Assembly: GCA_903911145.1 (NCBI GenBank)
Contig: CAIWCD010000007.1
Span: 62,001 to 126,000, forward strand
Reading direction: 5' to 3'
Length of the DNA stretch: 64,000 bases
DNA from: an uncultured delta proteobacterium
GTDB lineage: Bacteria; Myxococcota; Myxococcia; Myxococcales; 40CM-4-68-19
Each line of letters starts with the position of its first letter. Position 1 is the first letter of the stretch. The position numbers and the translations under genes were made by a program. The notes below the pieces were generated by a model. That model had not been told where the DNA came from and ran no database searches. It was given only the letters and a program-made list of their open reading frames with translations. Of the stretch, positions 18,407-27,997 are shown piece after piece.

Positions 18407-19060
18407 ATGCGACTATCCACTCCGCGCTCGATACTCGCGTTTCATCACAATCTCCCGAGGTTGCTGTTGACCACCCTGCGCTCACTCCCACTGCTCGCCG
18501 CGCTCGCGCTGATGAACGTCGCCTGCATGAGCACGTTCGCGTCGGGACTGCGCTCGCGTCCGCACGACGTCTCCGCGTTCCGCGGCGTGCCCATCGACGT
18601 CGATGCCTCGGAGCTGACGATCCTCGGCGACGGAGAGCGCCCGCCGGTCGTGCAGCCTGATCTGGGCGCGCTTGGAAACGTAGCCGGCGGCACCGGGTTC
18701 ATGGAGGTCGGGCCGACCAGGGAACGCCGCGACACCATCTTCGCGCTCACCAGCCTCTTCGGCGACGCGCAACCTGGCGCGGAGAAGGCCCGCGTGAAGA
18801 TCGCCTACGGCTTTGACAGCTCGGCGCTGACGATGTTCGTTCCGTGCCTCACGCTCCTCGTGATCTTCGACTGTCCGATGCAGAAGTTCGAGGTTGCGAC
18901 CGACCTGACCATCGAGCTGCACGGCAAGCGCTACACCGGGCACGGAACGGCGACGCGCTGGATGACCATGTACAGCGTGGAGGCGTTCGAGCCCGCCAAA
19001 GGAGAAGCACTCGGCGCGGCGCTCGACGATGCGATTCGTCGCGGCGGGGTGACGCCATGA
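18407..19060 (+). CDS. Putative lipoprotein of unknown function
   Basis: A 217-residue predicted lipoprotein: hydrophobic core LRSLPLLAALALMNVAC with a Cys at the expected lipidation point (about residue 40 from the ATG at 18407). A TTG at 18467 would give a more normal signal-peptide length, so the start is uncertain. The mature part has no recognised domain; it contains a short internal hydrophobic segment (LTMFVPCLTLLVIFDCP) with two cysteines. Its stop overlaps the next gene by ATGA, so the two lipoproteins form a coupled pair. Confidence 0.65.
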   Translation: MRLSTPRSILAFHHNLPRLLLTTLRSLPLLAALALMNVACMSTFASGLRSRPHDVSAFRGVPIDVDASELTILGDGERPPVVQPDLGALGNVAGGTGFMEVGPTRERRDTIFALTSLFGDAQPGAEKARVKIAYGFDSSALTMFVPCLTLLVIFDCPMQKFEVATDLTIELHGKRYTGHGTATRWMTMYSVEAFEPAKGEALGAALDDAIRRGGVTP

Positions 19061-19752
19061 TGCGCGCGAACGAGGTGGAGCAGCTCACGCAACGGCTTCT
19101 GCTGCTCCTGATCGCAAGCGCGATCGGATGCACGACTCCCGGTACGCACCCGGCGTTCATCGTGCGCGCGCGTCCGACTGAAGCGTTTCCGGTGACGTGG
19201 GATGGACGCACGACCGACGGGCTTGCTGGACAGGTCGCCGGAGGAGTCGTCGGGGTGGCCGGTTCCGGCCTGCCCGGAGACACGGCGCAGAGAGGCATCG
19301 CGGCGGTTCAGGCGACCGCACCGGGCGCGCGATTGAGAATCGCAGCACACCAGCTCGTCGCCGTGCTTGAGCTGCACGACAAGCTCAAGGGCGCCGATGC
19401 GAGCGACGTCGACGCTGCCTACTTCGGCAACCAGGTGCGCGCGAAGATCAAGCTGGCCGCGCCCGATGCGCAGGTGATGACGCGAGAGAACGTACTGGTG
19501 CTGCTGCGCTCGACGGGTCGCGCACTCGCGGACTGCGAGGGGGAGTGCGAGGTCGATACGGGCCGTCGCCTCGGTGCAGATCTCGTCATCAGCGGCGAGC
19601 TGATCCGCGTCGGGAGCAAGCTCAAGCTCGACCTGCGCCTGCACGACACGCACAACGGCCAGCTCCTCGCCGGCGCCACCGCAGAGGGAAAGACGGTCGA
19701 TCAGCTCGACGGGGATCTTCCCCGCGCAGTGAACGCGCTGATCACGAAGTAG
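19057..19752 (+). CDS. Lipoprotein with CsgG/FlgO-like C-terminal domain
   Basis: A 231-residue lipoprotein with signal peptide and lipobox (LLLIASAIGC). The C-terminal half, VMTRENVLVLL followed by CEGECEVDTGRRLGADLVISG, is a pattern I associate with CsgG/TolB-N/FlgO-like domains found in many deltaproteobacterial lipoproteins, where an outer-membrane or periplasmic assembly role is usual but the partner is unknown. The preceding part has a Gly-rich linker (GLAGQVAGGVVGVAGSG). Translation is coupled to the upstream lipoprotein (ATGA at 19057). It ends 2 bp before the end of the convergent Omp85 gene. Confidence 0.65.
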   Translation: MMRANEVEQLTQRLLLLLIASAIGCTTPGTHPAFIVRARPTEAFPVTWDGRTTDGLAGQVAGGVVGVAGSGLPGDTAQRGIAAVQATAPGARLRIAAHQLVAVLELHDKLKGADASDVDAAYFGNQVRAKIKLAAPDAQVMTRENVLVLLRSTGRALADCEGECEVDTGRRLGADLVISGELIRVGSKLKLDLRLHDTHNGQLLAGATAEGKTVDQLDGDLPRAVNALITK

Positions 19753-19754
19753 GG

Positions 19755-22700
19755 TCAGAGCGTGTCGATGTTGAAGTAGAGGCCGGCGCGCGGCTCGCCG
19801 AGATCGGGGTCGGGACTCAAGTTGACGCCGATGTCGATCGCGATCCGACCGATCGGCGTGCCCCACCGCACACCCGCGCCCACCGCGTCTCGCAGCACCA
19901 TCAGGCCCGCATCCGACGCGCAGGCAGGCGACGAGCCGCGGAAGAAACAGGTGAGGTCGACCGGCTTCACCCAGAGATTTCCCGCGTCGTAGAAGAGCGC
20001 GACCTCGAGCCCTTGAATGATGGGCACAGGAATGCGCAGCTCCGCGCCCAGCGCGACCGATTCGTCTCCACCTGTCGATGCGGTGCCCGCCTGCAGCGCC
20101 GCCGTCGAGTTGGTGCAGGCGAGCCCGGTGATGATCGCCAGGCATCCCTGCACCTCGGAGCGGAGCTGGTTTCGCACGTCCTGCGGCTGCAGCGCGTCCT
20201 GGTTGAAGCCGCGCAGAGTCGCCGCGCCGCCGAGATAGAAACGGCGATCGCCGGGCACCTGCGAGGCGGGATCGATCAGCAGGATGCGCCCGACCTTCGC
20301 GTGCAGCATCACCGAACTGCGAAACGGCAGCGGCACATATCCGGCGACGAGTCCTTGCAGCTGCAGCAGATTGACGTCGATCGAGCTGGTCGCGAGCGAG
20401 CGCAGATAGTCGGCCGACACCTGCGCGTAGAAACCCGAGCGCGGAATGCCGGGATCGTCGCGCAGATCGAGCGTGAGCGCGGGCCGCAGAGAACCGAAGA
20501 GCATGTTGCCGTTGGGCTGCGTGAAGATGCGCGCATCGGTGCCGGCAAGGATGTCCGCGAGAGACTGCACGCCCTTCGCGAGCTGCTGGAAGCCGACCTC
20601 GTACGTCACGCTCGCGCCAAACGGGCGGGAATGATTGGCCGCCACCGAGACCTGCGCGGAGTATTTGGTCAGGTTGTACGTGTACTGCACCGCGCGCTGG
20701 TGGATGAGATCGAGACTCCCGCGCAGCAGGTCGCCAAACGGCGGAAGGCGCGGCATCGAGAGCCCGAGATCGACAAGCCGCTCGAGCGGATCGTTCGGCA
20801 ACTGGATCGATTGCGTGCAGTACGGCGTGCTGCCAGGCGACACCTGCTGGCCGTCGGGCAGCGTGTTTCCACAGGTCGGCACGAGAAAGCGCCAGTAGGG
20901 AAAATTCGCGCGGCCCAGCGCAGAGAACGTCAGATTGCGCCCGAAGAGATTCGCCTGCGTCCACTGCAACGACGCGCGCGGACCATCAGCCTTCGAGAGG
21001 CCGATGCTCGCCTGCACCTCGCGCCGCGGACGCTCGCGCAAGGTGATGAGCACCGTCTTCTCCGCCTCGGCCTCCTCGGGATTTCGCGGCGTGAGCGACG
21101 CGCTGAAGAAGAGTCCGGTCAGCAGGAGCGCCTGCTGCGCGCGATCGAGCCCGTCTGGAGTCAGCAGGTCACCCGGCTTCATTCCCACGAGCTCGCGCAC
21201 GAGCGACTCCTGCGTGCGCTGCTCGCCCGTCACCTCGACGTAGGCGACGTGCACGAGCGGTCCGGCCTGCACGCGATAGGTCACCTCGACAGTCGACGTC
21301 CCCTTCGCGGCACCATCGGCCGGCTCGTGGAACACCTCCTCGTCCTCGACCTTGCAGTAGAAGTGGCCGCGTCTGGTGAAGAGCTGCGTGAGCGCGGCGC
21401 GCCCTTCTTCGGCGCTCAGGTAGCTGAATGGCTGCCCGATGCGCAGAGAGAGCGCGGCGTCTGCCTCGGCAATCGGAACGTCGTCGCTGCCGCCCTGGAT
21501 CTTCAGCAGCGAAACCATCGTTCGCAGACCCGCGTTGATCGGGATCACCACCCGCACGTGCCGCAGCGGCGAGGCTGCGTGCTTCGGAGCACTCCCCGAA
21601 AGCGGAGCGCCATCGAGCGGCTCGAGCTTCTCCTCGTCGACGCGCGCCGAGAGATAGCCCATGCTCTTGTAGAGGTCGGCGATCTGCCCGCGCACGCGCG
21701 AGTAGAGGACCGGATCGTAGAGCGTGTCGGCGTCGAGCTCGAGCCGCGCCGGCCCTGCCGGGATGCGCCCCATCAGGCCGCCCCTGGCCAGCTTGTTCAT
21801 GTCCGCGCCAGACGCCGGGTCGCTCGAGCGAGGAGGCAGCCAGGTCATCGCATCGTTGAGCTCGAGGAGAACTCGATCGCGCAGCGAATCTTCCGTGAGC
21901 GCCTCGACGCCGGTGAAGTCGATCTTCTCGACGCGCACGCGCGGGCCTTCATCGAGCGCAAACGCGATCGAGACGGAGCCGTCCTGCGCGCGCTGCTCCC
22001 GCCAATTGCTCTTCACGAAGAAGAAGCCGTTCTGCACATAGAAGGTTCGCAGCCTTCCAGCGAGCTCCGAGGCCGCCTGCGCGTCGAGCGGTTCATCGCT
22101 GGAGAGCTCGAGCTTGCCGAGCAGAAGATCCGTCGGGAACGACTGGTTGCCGCGAACGCGAAAGTGCACCAGAGGTCCACTCTCCAGCGGGATGGTTACG
22201 CGCGCGAGGCCGCGCCCCTGGGCGTCGCCCGCGTTTTCGATCCTCGGCTCACCCACGCGCGCGCGCAGATATCCGGCGCTGCGAACGCGGGCACGAACGT
22301 TGCGCAGACCTTCTTCGAGCTCGGAGAGATTGAGCACATCCCCGTGCGAGAGCTGCAGCGCCGCCACGAGCTGATCATGTTCGAGGCCGAGCTTTCCGGC
22401 GAAGGTGATGCTTGCGATCCGCGTCGCGTCTCCCTCCACGATGCGCAGCGCGAGCTGCACGCCGCTCGCTGTCTCGTTGGGCTCGGGCGTGATGGCGACG
22501 TCGCGATATCCGATTCGGAAGTAGGCGCTGCGGATCGCTTCGATGACGCGCGGAATCGCCTCGGGCTGGTACTCCGCGTTCACCGCCAGATTCGCCGTCT
22601 GCACCAGGATCGTCTCGGGCAACGCGGCGTGGCCGGGGAAGGAAACCTGGACGAGCTTGAGGACCGGCTGAAGCACGAACACCACGCGCACAGCGCTCGC

Positions 22701-23042
22701 CCAACCAGCCGGGAGCTGCGCTGCAGAGACCTCTTCGGCCCACGCCGAGACCCGCGAGAAGCGTCCGCTCCCGTGCAGCGCGCGCACGGTATCGCGCACG
22801 TCGCGCAGGTCGAGCGGCGCGCCCTTGTCGACTGCGATGTACGCAGTGAGTTCCTTCAACTGCGTCTGCGGCGCGCCCTCGAAGCGAACCTCGAGCACAC
22901 GCGGCGAGACCAGCATCACTTGCGGCACGGGCCCGGTCGGCGCGCGCGGCTCGTCGTCATCGGTGCCGACCGAGGCCTGCGTGGCGAACGAGATCGCGAG
23001 CAGAGCCGCACAGAGCGCGGGCGCCAGCGCGCGTCGGCTCAC
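19755..23042 (-). CDS. Omp85-family outer-membrane assembly protein with about seven POTRA repeats
   Basis: A 1095-residue Omp85 protein that inserts or exports proteins at the outer membrane. Signal peptide at residues 1-23. I count seven POTRA-like repeats, starting near VLEVRFEG, LVQVSFPG, IASITFAG, VHFRVRGN, VEKIDFTG, SLLKIQGG and VAYVEVTG, each ending in a GYxxA/GFFF-type strand. The C-terminal about 400 residues are the 16-stranded barrel (LQWTQANLFGRNL, FYLGGAATLRGF, ending GLYFNIDTL). TamA has three POTRAs and E. coli BamA five. Its ATG overlaps the stop of tamB (ATGA), so this is most likely the TamA partner of that gene. Confidence 0.92.
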   Translation of the reverse strand: MSRRALAPALCAALLAISFATQASVGTDDDEPRAPTGPVPQVMLVSPRVLEVRFEGAPQTQLKELTAYIAVDKGAPLDLRDVRDTVRALHGSGRFSRVSAWAEEVSAAQLPAGWASAVRVVFVLQPVLKLVQVSFPGHAALPETILVQTANLAVNAEYQPEAIPRVIEAIRSAYFRIGYRDVAITPEPNETASGVQLALRIVEGDATRIASITFAGKLGLEHDQLVAALQLSHGDVLNLSELEEGLRNVRARVRSAGYLRARVGEPRIENAGDAQGRGLARVTIPLESGPLVHFRVRGNQSFPTDLLLGKLELSSDEPLDAQAASELAGRLRTFYVQNGFFFVKSNWREQRAQDGSVSIAFALDEGPRVRVEKIDFTGVEALTEDSLRDRVLLELNDAMTWLPPRSSDPASGADMNKLARGGLMGRIPAGPARLELDADTLYDPVLYSRVRGQIADLYKSMGYLSARVDEEKLEPLDGAPLSGSAPKHAASPLRHVRVVIPINAGLRTMVSLLKIQGGSDDVPIAEADAALSLRIGQPFSYLSAEEGRAALTQLFTRRGHFYCKVEDEEVFHEPADGAAKGTSTVEVTYRVQAGPLVHVAYVEVTGEQRTQESLVRELVGMKPGDLLTPDGLDRAQQALLLTGLFFSASLTPRNPEEAEAEKTVLITLRERPRREVQASIGLSKADGPRASLQWTQANLFGRNLTFSALGRANFPYWRFLVPTCGNTLPDGQQVSPGSTPYCTQSIQLPNDPLERLVDLGLSMPRLPPFGDLLRGSLDLIHQRAVQYTYNLTKYSAQVSVAANHSRPFGASVTYEVGFQQLAKGVQSLADILAGTDARIFTQPNGNMLFGSLRPALTLDLRDDPGIPRSGFYAQVSADYLRSLATSSIDVNLLQLQGLVAGYVPLPFRSSVMLHAKVGRILLIDPASQVPGDRRFYLGGAATLRGFNQDALQPQDVRNQLRSEVQGCLAIITGLACTNSTAALQAGTASTGGDESVALGAELRIPVPIIQGLEVALFYDAGNLWVKPVDLTCFFRGSSPACASDAGLMVLRDAVGAGVRWGTPIGRIAIDIGVNLSPDPDLGEPRAGLYFNIDTL

Positions 23043-26000
23043 TCGCCCTCCCAGCGCATCTTGAGATCGAGACCGAAGTCGGTGCCGACATACTCGTGCT
23101 CGTTGTCGAGCTGGGCCTGCAGTGAGATGGCATCGGAGAATCGCCAGCCGAGCTGCACGCGGGCTCGCCGCGAGGTGAGCCCTTCCATCACGCGCAGGTC
23201 GAGCTGGTCGCTGACCAGGTGCGCGCTGAAGCGGGCCATCGCCTCGAGGCGCGCGCCGCCACCGCTGGTGACGTTCGAGTAGTCTGTGACGAAATCGATG
23301 TTCGGATCGCGCAGCACCGGATTTTTCGGAATCAGGCGGCGCACCTCCTGCGAGAAGCCGGTCAGCTTGTTCACCGCTTCGATGCCGAGCGCGAGGCCGC
23401 TGTCGGCACCCGAGAGGTTCACCTGGTTCTGCGAAACGAAACCGAAGGTGAGCAGCGAGCCGATGTCCGCGTCGGAGAGCACCGGATCGCTCGAGAGCTT
23501 GAGCTTCGGATCTGCCGGCGTTCCGAATGCGTGCAGCCGCACCTTGTAATCTTTCACCTGCGCCGAGGCGAGGAAGTCGAACGCGGGCCGGATGCGCTGC
23601 CGATCGGTGAAGCTGAGCACGCCCTGCTCGATGACAAACTCGTTGCCGCGAAACTGCGCCGTCCCGTGCACCGTGTTGATCGAACCGAGCAGGCCGAAGC
23701 TGCGGCTGGTGCCGGTCAGCGTGAGCTTCCCGCCGAGGTCCGCACGCGCGAGATTGTTCTCGATGCGCACGCCGCGCTCGAGCTGGATATCAACGTCGAA
23801 GTGCACGAGCAGATCGCTGCGTTCGAGCACGCGCGGCTGCGGCGGCCTCCGGCTGAAATCGAGCATGCTGCGCTCGATGTCGATGTCCTCCGCGTAGACC
23901 ATCCGGCTCAAGTGCAGCGCGCCCGCGAGCGTCGAATCTTGAGGCGGGCCGCTGAGCGTAAGATCGCCGTCGACGGTGGCGGCCATCCCTTCTCGCAGCG
24001 TGGCGCTGACGTCGCTCATGTGCAGCGCGATGTCGAGCCGCTCGGGCTTGAGCTCCGTCATCTCGACGCGCCCGCTGAGCTTGGCCTGCCCGTTGTTGAT
24101 CTTCCCCTCGAGCTCGTCGATCGCGATTGCGTCCTGGCTGAACGAGATGCTCCCGTTGAGTTCGCGCAGCGCGAAGGGGATGCCGCGCAGTCGCAACTCG
24201 CCCTGCTCGACCCGGAGATTGCCAAGCACCGTCGGCGACTTCTCCGGACCGTTCACGACCGCCTGCGCGGAGAATCGGCCAGCCGCGTGTTCGAGATCGG
24301 GAACCATCGTCGGCAGCATGCGTGCGTCGATCGATGCGCTCGTGTGCAGGTCGAGGCGACCATCGCGCGAGCGCGTCCCCTGCAGGAAGAAGGTCAGGTC
24401 GTCGCCGCGCATCGCCAGTCTCTTCACGTCGAGACCGCTCGGCCCGTAATCGATGTGGCCGCGTCCATCGTTCTCGAACTCGAGGCCCGCGCGGCGCAGC
24501 AAGAGCCGCGACAGATCGATCGACGCGCGGCTGTCGCGCCAGTGCAGCAGCGAGCCGGTCAGCGAAACATCCGCCGACGCCTCGCCGCCCTCGAAGCTCG
24601 CTTGCGGCACGAAGCTCTGGAAGTAGCCGCTCAAGTCCGGAAAGCGCAGCTGCACAACGCTTGAGTAGGCGAACTCGCCGACCAGCCGCGAGGCCCCCGT
24701 GAGCGAGTGCGTGCCGACGTTTCCCTTCCAGCTCATCTCTTTTCCATCGACGAGCAGCGAGATGGCGCCGTCACCGAGTGCGGCTTTTCCCGCGAAGCCA
24801 TCAGTGAACGTCGTCTCGATGTCGATGAGCGGATGAGACGCGACCCCGCGCACGGTCATCGTCGCGGCGAGCGGCCCGGTGAGCGAGGCGGCCTTCATCG
24901 AGTCGAGGTCCGAGAGAGTGAACTTCTCGGTGGCTCCGTCGATCGCCAGTTTCCACTCGGGCCCGAACGTTCCCGCGATCTTCAGCTGCGCGTCGCCATG
25001 GCGCAGATTGATTCCGTCGATCAGCAGCCTCGGAATCTTCCCGTGCAGCGTGAAGTGCGCGTCGCCGTCAGCGAAGGTCTGATCGAACATCGTCACGTTC
25101 GCAAACGTGAGCGACGCGCTCCCCTCTGGCGATGCGACCGGTCCCTGCACGTCGATGCTTCCAGTCACCTGCCCCTCGACGTCTTTTCCGTCGGTGAGCG
25201 ACGAGATCGACGGCACCAGTCCCACCGCGAGATCGATGAGATCGTGCAGATAGGCGTCGGGCAGCTCGACGTGCGCGACGGCAGGGATCGCATCGTCGTT
25301 GAAGTCGAGCGCGACATCCGCCTCGTAGCGCGAGCGCCCCTTCTGCGCCTCGATGTCCGAGAGGTGCAGTTTCATGTTCTGGAACGCGACCGTCGACGCG
25401 ACATCGCCGAGCGAGAGATCGAAGAAGTGCAGTCCGTGCACCTCCGCGTCGGCGTTGATCGTCTGATCGCCATACGGCCCGAGGACCGTTCCATCGACCG
25501 TCGCCTTGCCCTTCCAGGGAATGCTCGCGAGGTGTCCGCGGAAATCCTCGAGCGCGAAATCCTCGCCCTGCACGTGCAGATTCAGTCCGACCTTCACGTC
25601 GGTCGAGAGCGTTCCATCGACGGTGAGCTGCGAGTTCTGGACGTTGAGCTTCGCGCCGGCGAGCGTGACTTCCTTCGCGTCGATCTTCACGGGCGCGACC
25701 AGCTTGCCGCGTGCGAACTCGAGGATCTTCTCGGCCTGCGCGCGCTCTTCGAATCGGCGATCGAGAATGGCGAAGTCGGACAGCTCGAGCGCTGCGTCAC
25801 CGCCGAGCTGCAGCGGAGAGAGCGTCCCCTTCACGCCCGCGCGGCCGCCGACCTTCAAGACGACGTGGCTGCGCACAAGACCCAGACGATCGAGCAGCTC
25901 CGCGAGCTCCATGTCGTGCAGCGTCGCCTCGGCGGTGACCGGCATCGCCCCCGCGAACGCGAGCTGCGCGCGCACATTTGCGACCCCCTTGTTCGAGAAG

Positions 26001-26959
26001 GGGATCATCAGCGGATCGACCTTCACTCCCGCGGGCGTGAGATCGAACTTCGCGTTCAGCTCGCCCGGCGCGAACCCCTCGAGAGCCAGCGCCTTGGTGC
26101 GCAGATCTCCGCGCACGTGCGGCTTGCCATGCACGACGTCAACCGAGGCGTCGACCGCGATGCTGCCTTTCACGTCGGCGAGCGTGTTGGGGATGAAGCG
26201 ATCGGTCGCCACGCGCAGATCGTCGACGCGCACGTTGGCCGCGGCCTCGATGCGTGGATCGCAAAGGTCCTCCATCTTGCCGGTGACGAACGCCGACAGC
26301 TCGGTGCCGATCAGATCGGCCTTGTCGACCGTGAGCGTTCCCGTACCGCGCAGATCGAGATGGGCCGCGATGCGCGCGGAGATCAGGCCCGCGCCATGCC
26401 CCGGCATCTCGAGCGAGCCGCCGCGCGCCGACGCATTGACCGCCAGCACCTGGCCTTTGCCATCAAGCGCCGCCTGCAGCCGCGGCACGACCACGCGCAT
26501 GCCATCGCTGTTGCGCATTTCGAGCGATGCTTTGCGCACCGTCACGCGCCCGAGTTCGAACGCATCAACCACTGGAGGGATGCACTCGCCAGTGCTTTTC
26601 TTCGCTTCCGTTGCCGGCGGCAACTGCAGCACCAGATTCGGATGATCGACCTCGAGCCGCTCGAGCCGCAACCGCTGCACGAGCGGTCGCACCACGACGT
26701 GGATGAAGACGCGCGAGACAGTGAGGTGCAGCGCGCCAGCTTCATCGCCAACCTCGAGGCCATCGATGGTCAGCTGGCCCGCAAGCGGATCGACCGTGCA
26801 GCGCGCAACCTTCACATGCGCGGCCGAGGCCTCCTCGATGGTGGCGACCGCATACGCGCAGATGTTGTTCGAGACAAAATCGGTCCGGGCCACCACCAAA
26901 GCGAAGGCGGCTACGAAGAGCGCTGTGAGCGCCAGTGCCACCAGGATGCGAGGGAGCAT
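23039..26959 (-). CDS. tamB: TamB/AsmA-like translocation and assembly protein
   Basis: A 1306-residue protein with one N-terminal TM anchor (residues 4-26) and a very long beta-rich periplasmic body that spans to the outer membrane. The last 350 residues carry the TamB C-terminal domain (former DUF490), with landmarks RGNEFVIEQGVLSFTDRQRI and ending DLKMRWEGE. Family members form a hydrophobic groove for lipid or beta-barrel protein passage. Length is normal for the family. Translation of the Omp85 gene is coupled to its end, making a TamB-TamA-type operon. The ExeA-like gene starts the same minus-strand run 14 bp upstream. Confidence 0.92.
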   Translation of the reverse strand: MLPRILVALALTALFVAAFALVVARTDFVSNNICAYAVATIEEASAAHVKVARCTVDPLAGQLTIDGLEVGDEAGALHLTVSRVFIHVVVRPLVQRLRLERLEVDHPNLVLQLPPATEAKKSTGECIPPVVDAFELGRVTVRKASLEMRNSDGMRVVVPRLQAALDGKGQVLAVNASARGGSLEMPGHGAGLISARIAAHLDLRGTGTLTVDKADLIGTELSAFVTGKMEDLCDPRIEAAANVRVDDLRVATDRFIPNTLADVKGSIAVDASVDVVHGKPHVRGDLRTKALALEGFAPGELNAKFDLTPAGVKVDPLMIPFSNKGVANVRAQLAFAGAMPVTAEATLHDMELAELLDRLGLVRSHVVLKVGGRAGVKGTLSPLQLGGDAALELSDFAILDRRFEERAQAEKILEFARGKLVAPVKIDAKEVTLAGAKLNVQNSQLTVDGTLSTDVKVGLNLHVQGEDFALEDFRGHLASIPWKGKATVDGTVLGPYGDQTINADAEVHGLHFFDLSLGDVASTVAFQNMKLHLSDIEAQKGRSRYEADVALDFNDDAIPAVAHVELPDAYLHDLIDLAVGLVPSISSLTDGKDVEGQVTGSIDVQGPVASPEGSASLTFANVTMFDQTFADGDAHFTLHGKIPRLLIDGINLRHGDAQLKIAGTFGPEWKLAIDGATEKFTLSDLDSMKAASLTGPLAATMTVRGVASHPLIDIETTFTDGFAGKAALGDGAISLLVDGKEMSWKGNVGTHSLTGASRLVGEFAYSSVVQLRFPDLSGYFQSFVPQASFEGGEASADVSLTGSLLHWRDSRASIDLSRLLLRRAGLEFENDGRGHIDYGPSGLDVKRLAMRGDDLTFFLQGTRSRDGRLDLHTSASIDARMLPTMVPDLEHAAGRFSAQAVVNGPEKSPTVLGNLRVEQGELRLRGIPFALRELNGSISFSQDAIAIDELEGKINNGQAKLSGRVEMTELKPERLDIALHMSDVSATLREGMAATVDGDLTLSGPPQDSTLAGALHLSRMVYAEDIDIERSMLDFSRRPPQPRVLERSDLLVHFDVDIQLERGVRIENNLARADLGGKLTLTGTSRSFGLLGSINTVHGTAQFRGNEFVIEQGVLSFTDRQRIRPAFDFLASAQVKDYKVRLHAFGTPADPKLKLSSDPVLSDADIGSLLTFGFVSQNQVNLSGADSGLALGIEAVNKLTGFSQEVRRLIPKNPVLRDPNIDFVTDYSNVTSGGGARLEAMARFSAHLVSDQLDLRVMEGLTSRRARVQLGWRFSDAISLQAQLDNEHEYVGTDFGLDLKMRWEGE

Positions 26960-26973
26960 GGACGAGGGCGATG

Positions 26974-27957
26974 CTAACTCGGCTTGGCCAGGCCCGCGAG
27001 ATAGCGATCGATCTCACTGAGGTCGAGCGGCCGCTTCACCTCGGCCGGAGGGCTCGAGATCGCGGCAGGTGGCGAGGAGATCGCAGCCGGCAAGGCCGCA
27101 CTGGGCGCGGTCGGGAGAGCTTCCGGTGATGCAAGCGTGTCCTGCCCATCGAGGCCAATTTCGAGCGCGATGCGCGTGATCATCGCCTCGTCGATCACCG
27201 GCACGCGCGCGACGCATCCCTCAAAGAGCGCGTTGTCGCAGAGCGTGTTGATCACGCGCGGCGTGCCGCCCGAGAAGCGATGGACCGCCTGCACGGCGCC
27301 CGCAGTGAAGGGCATGCGCGACGCGCCGGCGAGACGCAGCCGGTGCTTGATATAGGCCTCGGTGCTCTCGGCGTTGAGATGGCTGAGCCGATACTTCACG
27401 GCGACGCGCTGGGCGAGCGGCGGATCGAGCTTCAGATTCTGCTCGATCTCCGGCAGGCCGAAGAAGATCAGCGAGAGCAGCTTGCGCTCGGGAACCTCGA
27501 GATTGAGCAGCCCGCGAAACTCCTCCATCAGCTCACGCGAAGCGAGCATCTGCGCCTCATCGATGAGCACCACGGCCTTCTTGCCCTGCTCGTAGATCTC
27601 GACGAGCCGCTGGTAGAGCTGGCCGAGCAGCGCGAGCCGATCTTCGCTGGGAGCCTCGACGCCGAGCTGGAGCGCGATCCGCTTGAGCAGCCAGTTCGCC
27701 GTCACGCCGCTGTGGATGATCACCAGCAGTGCCGCTTCGTATTCACTCTCGGGCAGGGAATCGAGCAGCCGGCGCGCGAGCGTCGTCTTGCCTGCGCCGA
27801 TATCGCCAACGAGAATTCCCAGGCCCTTCATCTGCGAGCAGACGTGGGTCAAGCGCACCAGCGCCTGCGCGTGCTGCGGCGAATTGAAATAGAAGCGCGA
27901 GACGGGCGCGTTGGAAAACGGCTCCTGCGCGAGCTGATAGTAGTCCAGATAGTTCAT
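26974..27957 (-). CDS. ExeA/GspA-like AAA ATPase
   Basis: A 327-residue ATPase of the ExeA family. Walker A is GDIGAGKTT, Walker B VVLIDEAQ, sensor region FFGLPEIEQNLKLD, and the arginine-rich end QRVAVKYRL. The start MNYLDYYQLAQEPFSNAPV is the family hallmark. ExeA partners with ExeB/GspB to place secretins through the cell wall; here no GspB or peptidoglycan-binding domain follows. The C-terminus is instead a Pro/Ala-rich stretch with a short duplicated AISSPPA unit. It sits between tamB and a large TPR gene on the same strand. A role in pilus or envelope assembly is plausible but not shown. Confidence 0.88.
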   Translation of the reverse strand: MNYLDYYQLAQEPFSNAPVSRFYFNSPQHAQALVRLTHVCSQMKGLGILVGDIGAGKTTLARRLLDSLPESEYEAALLVIIHSGVTANWLLKRIALQLGVEAPSEDRLALLGQLYQRLVEIYEQGKKAVVLIDEAQMLASRELMEEFRGLLNLEVPERKLLSLIFFGLPEIEQNLKLDPPLAQRVAVKYRLSHLNAESTEAYIKHRLRLAGASRMPFTAGAVQAVHRFSGGTPRVINTLCDNALFEGCVARVPVIDEAMITRIALEIGLDGQDTLASPEALPTAPSAALPAAISSPPAAISSPPAEVKRPLDLSEIDRYLAGLAKPS

Positions 27958-27997
27958 ATCAAGCTCATATCGAGTTCATATCACGCGGCTATCGACG

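Noticed and set aside
19545-26977. Very long plus-strand frames opposite the Omp85 and tamB genes
   Set aside because: Compositionally Arg/Glu-rich translations without domains; the minus-strand genes are unambiguous.
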